Of a stretch of DNA of 64,000 nucleotides, positions 59,490-64,000 are shown piece by piece (the stretch's first letter is position 1; every line of letters begins with the position of its first letter). The stretch covers positions 23,226 to 87,225 of the forward strand of contig NZ_AYOD01000010.1 of NCBI RefSeq assembly GCF_000497755.1, in the 5' to 3' direction. Below the pieces are notes generated by a model. That model worked only from the letters and a program-made list of their open reading frames with translations. It was not told the origin of the DNA and made no database searches. Origin of the DNA: Aliihoeflea sp. 2WW. Lineage in GTDB: Bacteria; Pseudomonadota; Alphaproteobacteria; Rhizobiales; Rhizobiaceae. Both the position numbers and the translations under genes were made by a program.

Positions 59490-62018
59490 ATGATGAATCT
59501 CGCCGAATATAGAACGAAGAGCGCCAGCCTTACCGACTTCCTGCCCTGGGCCGCGCTGGTCGCGCCCGGCGTCGTGCTCAACAAGGATGGCAGCTTTCAG
59601 AGGACCGCGCGCTTTCGCGGGCCGGACCTCGACAGCGCCACGCCGGCCGAGCTGGTCGGCACGACCGCGCGGCTCAACAACGCGTTGCGCCGGCTCGGCT
59701 CGGGCTGGGCGATCTTCGTCGAGGCGCAGCGAAACCCCGCCACCGACTATCCCGAAAGCCTGTTTCCAGATTCCGCCTCGGCGCTGCTCGACATCGAGCG
59801 CCGCGAGCAGTTCGAGGACAGCGGCGTGCTGTTCGAGTCGAGCTATTTCCTCACCTTCGTCTGGCTGCCGCCGGCCGAGGAAGCTTCGCGCATGGAAAGC
59901 TGGCTCTATGAGGGCCGCGAGCGATCCGGCGTCGATCCGTGGGAGCTTCTGAAGGGCTTCGTCGACCGCACCGATCGCGTGCTCAATCTGGTCGAAGGCT
60001 TCGTGCCCGAGGCCGAATGGCTCGACGACAGCGAGACGCTGACCTACCTGCACTCGACCATATCGGTCTCCCCTCATCGCGTCCGGGTGCCGGAGACGCC
60101 GATGCACCTCGACGCGCTGCTCGCCGACCAACCGCTTGCCGGAGGGCTGGAGCCGCGCCTGGGCGATTTCCATCTGCGCACGCTGACCGTGATCGGCTTC
60201 CCGACCACGACCTTCCCCGGAATCCTCGACGACCTCAACCGGCTCGCTTTTCTCTACCGCTGGTCGACGCGCGCGATCATGCTCGACAAGACCGACGCCA
60301 CGCGGCTGATCACGAAGATCAGGCGGCAATGGTTCGCCAAGCGCAAGTCGATCGCGGCCATCGTCAAGGAGGTGATGACCAACGAGGCGTCGGTGCTGAT
60401 GGACACCGACGCGGCCAACAAGGCCGCCGATGCCGACGCGGCCCTGCAGGACCTCGGCTCGGATCAGGTCGGCGAGGCATACGTCACCGCCACGGTGACG
60501 GTGTGGGACGCCGATCCCTCGATCGCCGACGAGAAGCTGCGCCTGGTCGAGAAGGTCATCCAGTCCCGCGACTTCACCTGCATCGTCGAAGGCGTCAACG
60601 CGATCGAAGCCTGGCTCGGCTCCATCCCCGGACAAGTCTATGCCAATGTCCGCCAGCCGCCGATCTCGACACTGAACCTCGCCCACATGATCCCGCTCTC
60701 GGCGGTCTGGGCAGGGTCGGCGAAGGACGAGCATCTCAATGCCCCGCCGCTGTTCTACGCCAAGACCGAAGGCGCGACCCCGTTCCGCTTCGCGCTCCAT
60801 GTCGGAGACGTCGGCCACCTGATGCTGGTCGGCCCGACCGGCGCGGGCAAGTCCGTGCTGCTGGCGCTGATGTCGCTCCAGTTCCGCCGCTACCTCAACT
60901 CCCAGGTCTTCGTGTTCGACTTCGGCGGCTCGATCCGCGCCGCCACACTGGCGATGGACGGCGACTGGCAAGACCTCGGCGGCTCGTTCTCCGACGATGC
61001 CTCCTCGTCCTCCGTCTCGCTCCAGCCGCTCGCCCACATCCAGCACACGCCGGAGCGGGCATGGGCGGCCGACTGGCTGGTCGACATCCTGACGCGCGAG
61101 GGTGTCGCCATCTCGCCGGAGGTGAAGGAGCACATCTGGACGGCGCTGACCTCGCTTGCCTCCGCGCCGATCGAGGAACGCACCATCACCGGCCTGACCG
61201 TGCTGTTGCAATCCTCGGCGCTGAAGCAGGCATTGCGACCATACTGCATCGGCGGCGCGCATGGCCGCCTGCTCGACGCCGAGCACGAGCATCTCGGCTC
61301 GGCCGATGTTCAGGCGTTCGAGACCGAGGGGCTGGTGGGCACGAGAGCTGCGCCCGCCGTGCTCTCCTATCTCTTCCACCGGATCGAGGCCCGCTTCGAC
61401 GGCCGGCCGACGCTGCTGGTCATCGACGAAGGCTGGCGCGCGCTCGACGATGGCGGCTTCGCCGACAAGATCAAGGAATGGCTGAAGACGCTGCGCAAGA
61501 AGAATGTCAGCGTGGTCTTCTCCTCGCAGTCACTGGCCGACATCGAGGCGTCGCCCATCGCCCCGGTGCTGGTCGAAAGCTGCCCGACGCGCATCTTCCT
61601 CGCCAACGAGCGTGCCATCGAGCCGCAGATCGCCGCCGTCTACAGCCAGTTCGGTCTCAACGACCGCCAGATCGAGATCCTCGCCCGCGCCACGCCCAAA
61701 CGCGACTACTACTGCCAGTCAAGACGAGGCAACCGCCTGTTCGAGCTTGGCCTGGGCCATGTCGCGCTGGCGCTCTGCGCTTCCTCCGACAAGGCGGCTC
61801 ACGCGCTGATCGACGAGCTGCTGCGCGACGGCTCGCGGCCGTATTTCCTCGAAGCCTGGCTGCACGCCAACGGCCTCGCCTGGGCCGCCGATCTCGTTCC
61901 CGACCTCACCAATGTCATCGACCGATCGGTCTCGGCCGACGCGCCCATCGTCGCGCAGGAGCCGGTTCCGGACGGCGACCCCGATCCCGTCCACCCGTCA
62001 ACCGAACAGGAGGTTTGA
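59490..62018 (+). CDS. trbE: Conjugal transfer ATPase TrbE
   Basis: An 842-residue VirB4-type ATPase. The N-terminal domain has ASLTDFLPWAALVAPGVVLN. Walker A is VGPTGAGKSVLLALM near residue 448, Walker B is TLLVIDEGWRALDDGGF near 643, and VVFSSQSLADIEASPIAPVL follows. The C-terminus ends in a Pro/Asp-rich tail. It is full length for the family. The ATG at 59490 is followed by another Met codon, and either could be used. Confidence 0.93.
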   Translation: MMNLAEYRTKSASLTDFLPWAALVAPGVVLNKDGSFQRTARFRGPDLDSATPAELVGTTARLNNALRRLGSGWAIFVEAQRNPATDYPESLFPDSASALLDIERREQFEDSGVLFESSYFLTFVWLPPAEEASRMESWLYEGRERSGVDPWELLKGFVDRTDRVLNLVEGFVPEAEWLDDSETLTYLHSTISVSPHRVRVPETPMHLDALLADQPLAGGLEPRLGDFHLRTLTVIGFPTTTFPGILDDLNRLAFLYRWSTRAIMLDKTDATRLITKIRRQWFAKRKSIAAIVKEVMTNEASVLMDTDAANKAADADAALQDLGSDQVGEAYVTATVTVWDADPSIADEKLRLVEKVIQSRDFTCIVEGVNAIEAWLGSIPGQVYANVRQPPISTLNLAHMIPLSAVWAGSAKDEHLNAPPLFYAKTEGATPFRFALHVGDVGHLMLVGPTGAGKSVLLALMSLQFRRYLNSQVFVFDFGGSIRAATLAMDGDWQDLGGSFSDDASSSSVSLQPLAHIQHTPERAWAADWLVDILTREGVAISPEVKEHIWTALTSLASAPIEERTITGLTVLLQSSALKQALRPYCIGGAHGRLLDAEHEHLGSADVQAFETEGLVGTRAAPAVLSYLFHRIEARFDGRPTLLVIDEGWRALDDGGFADKIKEWLKTLRKKNVSVVFSSQSLADIEASPIAPVLVESCPTRIFLANERAIEPQIAAVYSQFGLNDRQIEILARATPKRDYYCQSRRGNRLFELGLGHVALALCASSDKAAHALIDELLRDGSRPYFLEAWLHANGLAWAADLVPDLTNVIDRSVSADAPIVAQEPVPDGDPDPVHPSTEQEV

Positions 62019-62020
62019 CC

Positions 62021-62791
62021 ATGCCACGAAAAGTCCGTCTGCCCCACGCTCTCGCAGCCGGCGCGCTCGCGCTGTCTGTCGCGGTTCCCGTCGTCGTCGG
62101 CCCGCACGCGCCCGCCCACGCGCAGTTCTTCGGCGGCCGCATCGTCTACGACCCGACCAATTACAGCCAGAATCTTCTCTCGGCCGCCCGCGCTCTGGAG
62201 CAGATCAACAATCAGGTGACGTCGCTCGCCAACGAGGCGCAGATGCTCATCAACCAGGCGCGCAATCTCGCGAGCCTGCCGACCTCCATGATCTCCGAGA
62301 TCGAGGGCAACTTCTCGGAGATGAAAAGCCTGCTCGGCCAGGCCGAGCGGCTCGCCTACAGCGTGCAGGACATCGAGAGCCAGTTCGCCTCGACCTATCG
62401 CGACTTCGCCGGCGACAAGACCGGCGAGCAGCTTGTCGCCGCCGCCCGCGAGCGCTGGCAACAGTCACTCTCGGCCTACGAGGACTCGCTGAAGACCGGC
62501 GCGGTCGCGGTCGGCAACATCGACGGCACGCAGGCGCAGACCCGTTCGCTGGTCGGCGCCAGCCAAGCGGCGGTCGGCGTCCTTCAGGCGACGCAGGCCG
62601 GCAATGAGCTGCTTGCCGTGCAGGCTGCCCAGATCGCGGACCTCACCGCCATGCTGGCCGCCCAGGGTCGCGCCGAGGCGCTGGAGCAGTCGCGGCGCGC
62701 GGCCGCGCAGGAGCAGGCCCGCGAGCAGTTCGGCCGCTTCATGTCCGGCCGCGACTACACCCCGTCCACCGTTCGCATGTTCAACGATTGA
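62021..62791 (+). CDS. trbJ: Conjugal transfer protein TrbJ
   Basis: A 256-residue VirB5-like periplasmic protein. A signal peptide ends in PAHAQFFGG, then IVYDPTNYSQNLLSAARALE, long amphipathic helices (NNQVTSLANEAQMLINQARN), and a coiled-coil C-terminus. It is thought to be a minor pilus-tip component. AGGAGG lies just before the ATG, overlapping the end of trbE. Confidence 0.9.
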   Translation: MPRKVRLPHALAAGALALSVAVPVVVGPHAPAHAQFFGGRIVYDPTNYSQNLLSAARALEQINNQVTSLANEAQMLINQARNLASLPTSMISEIEGNFSEMKSLLGQAERLAYSVQDIESQFASTYRDFAGDKTGEQLVAAARERWQQSLSAYEDSLKTGAVAVGNIDGTQAQTRSLVGASQAAVGVLQATQAGNELLAVQAAQIADLTAMLAAQGRAEALEQSRRAAAQEQAREQFGRFMSGRDYTPSTVRMFND

Positions 62792-62804
62792 GGACACGCG
62801 AGCG

Positions 62805-63074
62805 ATGGACCTGAAGATCGCCGCCCGGATGATCGCCGTCCTCGCCATCGGCGCAGCCATGATTGCTGCCGTCGCTGCGCTGCGCGAGGCAGGCTCGGAG
62901 GATGACGCCCCCGCCACCCGCCTCCGTGATCCGGGCGGCGAGCCCGCCAGTGCCGCGCTTGTTCGCTGCCGCGACCTCGGCATGGCGGCCGCCGACGATG
63001 CAGCCTGCCAGAAGGCATGGGCCGAGCATCGTCGGCGCTTCCTCGGCACGCGCGAGGAGCGAGACCGGCCATGA
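62805..63074 (+). CDS. trbK: Entry-exclusion-like protein TrbK-alt
   Basis: An 89-residue protein with one N-terminal membrane helix (residues about 6-26) and a small exported domain with two Cys (VRCRDLG, DDAACQKAWAEHRRRFLG). This matches the alternative TrbK family found between trbJ and trbL in alphaproteobacteria, proposed to block redundant entry of the same element. It overlaps trbL by 4 bases. Confidence 0.8.
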   Translation: MDLKIAARMIAVLAIGAAMIAAVAALREAGSEDDAPATRLRDPGGEPASAALVRCRDLGMAAADDAACQKAWAEHRRRFLGTREERDRP

Positions 63075-64000
63075 ACGACGTCGGCGTCATCGACCGCTTC
63101 CTCAGCGTTTTCACCAGCTACATCGACTCCGGCTTCGGCCTGCTCGGCGGCGAGATCGCGTTCCTCACCACCACGCTGATCGTGATCGACATCACGCTCG
63201 CCGGCCTGTTCTGGGCCTGGGGTGCCGACGAGGACGTGCTTCAGCGGCTCATCAAGAAGACGCTCTATATCGGCTTCTTCGCCTTCATCATCGGCAACTT
63301 CAACTGGCTCGCCAACATCGTCTTCGAGAGCTTCTCCGACCTCGGCCTTCAGGCCGGCGGCGGCTCACTCTCCGGTACGGAGCTTCTCCAGCCCGGCCGC
63401 GTCGCCCAGGTCGGCATCGACGCCGGCACGCCCATCCTCGAGGCAGCCGGCGACCTCATGGGCTATCTCTCCTTCTTCGAGAACCTGATCCAGATCGTCG
63501 TGCTGATGATCGCCTGGGCGATCGTGTTGGTCGCCTTCTTCGTCCTCGCCGTCCAGATCTTCGTCACCCTGATCGAGTTCAAGCTGACGACGCTCGCCGG
63601 CTTCGTGCTGATCCCCTTCGCGTTGTTCGGCAAGACCGCCTTCCTCGCGGAAAAGGTGCTCGGCAACATCGTCGCCTCCGGCGTCAAAATCCTCGTCCTT
63701 GCGGTGATCGTCGGCATCGGCTCCGGCCTGTTCGGAGAGTTCACCTCCGGCTTCCCGGATGAGCCCACCATCACCGACGCCATGTCGCTGGCGCTCGGCG
63801 CGCTGGCGCTGATGGGCCTCTCGATCTTCGGTCCCGGCATCGCCACCGGCCTTGTTTCCGGCGCACCGCAACTCAGCGCCGGCGCGGCTGTCGGAACCGG
63901 CCTGGCCGTGGCCGGAATGGGAGCGGCGGGCTACATGGGCGCGCGTGCCGCCGCAGGCGGCGGTGCGGCTGCAATCGGCGCGGGCGGGCGCATGTCGGCC
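63071..64000 (+). CDS. trbL: Conjugal transfer protein TrbL (partial)
   Basis: The first 310 residues of a VirB6-like polytopic membrane protein: FTSYIDSGFGLLGGEIAFLT, ADEDVLQRLIKKTLYIGFFA, then helices IQIVVLMIAWAIVLVAFFVL and TTLAGFVLIPFALFGKTAFL, and a Gly/Ala-rich region at the edge. It runs off the right end of the window, and trbF, trbG and trbI are expected beyond. Confidence 0.92.
   Translation, partial: MNDVGVIDRFLSVFTSYIDSGFGLLGGEIAFLTTTLIVIDITLAGLFWAWGADEDVLQRLIKKTLYIGFFAFIIGNFNWLANIVFESFSDLGLQAGGGSLSGTELLQPGRVAQVGIDAGTPILEAAGDLMGYLSFFENLIQIVVLMIAWAIVLVAFFVLAVQIFVTLIEFKLTTLAGFVLIPFALFGKTAFLAEKVLGNIVASGVKILVLAVIVGIGSGLFGEFTSGFPDEPTITDAMSLALGALALMGLSIFGPGIATGLVSGAPQLSAGAAVGTGLAVAGMGAAGYMGARAAAGGGAAAIGAGGRMSA

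Noticed and set aside
1..64000. CRISPR arrays, tRNA and rRNA genes
   Set aside because: No regularly spaced repeat-spacer pattern longer than the iteron-like units was seen, and no tRNA- or rRNA-like sequence was recognised. A tRNA scan was not possible by eye for every position.

Overview
The window is a GC-rich stretch from an alphaproteobacterium (Rhizobiales- or Sphingomonadales-like). This is inferred from gene families and synteny; there is no rRNA or other taxonomic marker. Most of it is the backbone of a conjugative element: a leading region, a replication module, and a transfer module of relaxase, TraG coupling protein and Trb mating-pair genes. Whether it is a plasmid or an integrative conjugative element (ICE) cannot be decided, because no element-specific integrase or att site is visible. 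The only tyrosine recombinases (1-1487) belong to a separate 'recombinase in trio' transposon.

Layout. 1-1.63 kb: end of the trio element, which has cut an ardC antirestriction gene. 1.6-16 kb: leading region with a ParB-like protein, small conserved proteins, ArdB/KlcA, a 1451-residue methyltransferase/Strawberry-notch helicase, a Toprim protein, a DUF2493 (SLOG) protein, a membrane protein, a lone HEPN-domain protein (candidate phage defence) and SSB. 16-18.4 kb: a TauE/SafE permease and an IS110-family element. 18.5-25.2 kb: control and replication module (XRE repressor with palindromic operators, DUF2285-type protein, AlpA-like protein, RepA, iteron-like repeats), then a DNA methyltransferase, DUF2840, TraF-like peptidase, DUF736 and a lytic transglycosylase. 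25.4-29.8 kb: relaxase, TraG and a CopG-like protein. 57.8-64 kb: trbB-C-D-E-J-K-L, running off the window.

Between the CopG-like gene and trbB lies about 28 kb of foreign DNA. Its left half (29.8-43.1 kb) is an insertion-sequence scrapyard: IS3, IS5, IS110, IS630, IS701 and IS21 types. Three elements sit inside other elements with junctions readable to within a few bases. Two TetR genes survive there, one with an in-frame stop. Its right half (43.3-56.7 kb) is a same-strand catabolic cluster: crotonase, HSD10-like SDR, acyl-CoA dehydrogenase, alpha-methylacyl-CoA racemase, DUF35 protein, SCP-x-type thiolase, a complete Liv-type ABC importer, MaoC hydratase, acyl-CoA ligase and a nitronate-monooxygenase-like flavoprotein. 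Together these look like uptake, CoA activation, epimerisation and beta-oxidation of a 2-methyl-branched carboxylic acid. The substrate is unknown. A LysR gene follows, just before trbB.

The most interesting observations are: a compensatory base change in a structured region downstream of two IS110-family transposases (candidate guide RNA); the HEPN gene; an 18-bp operator-like motif shared by two cargo promoters; iteron repeats behind repA; a long inverted repeat that could be oriT; and a 42-bp perfect palindrome in front of istA.
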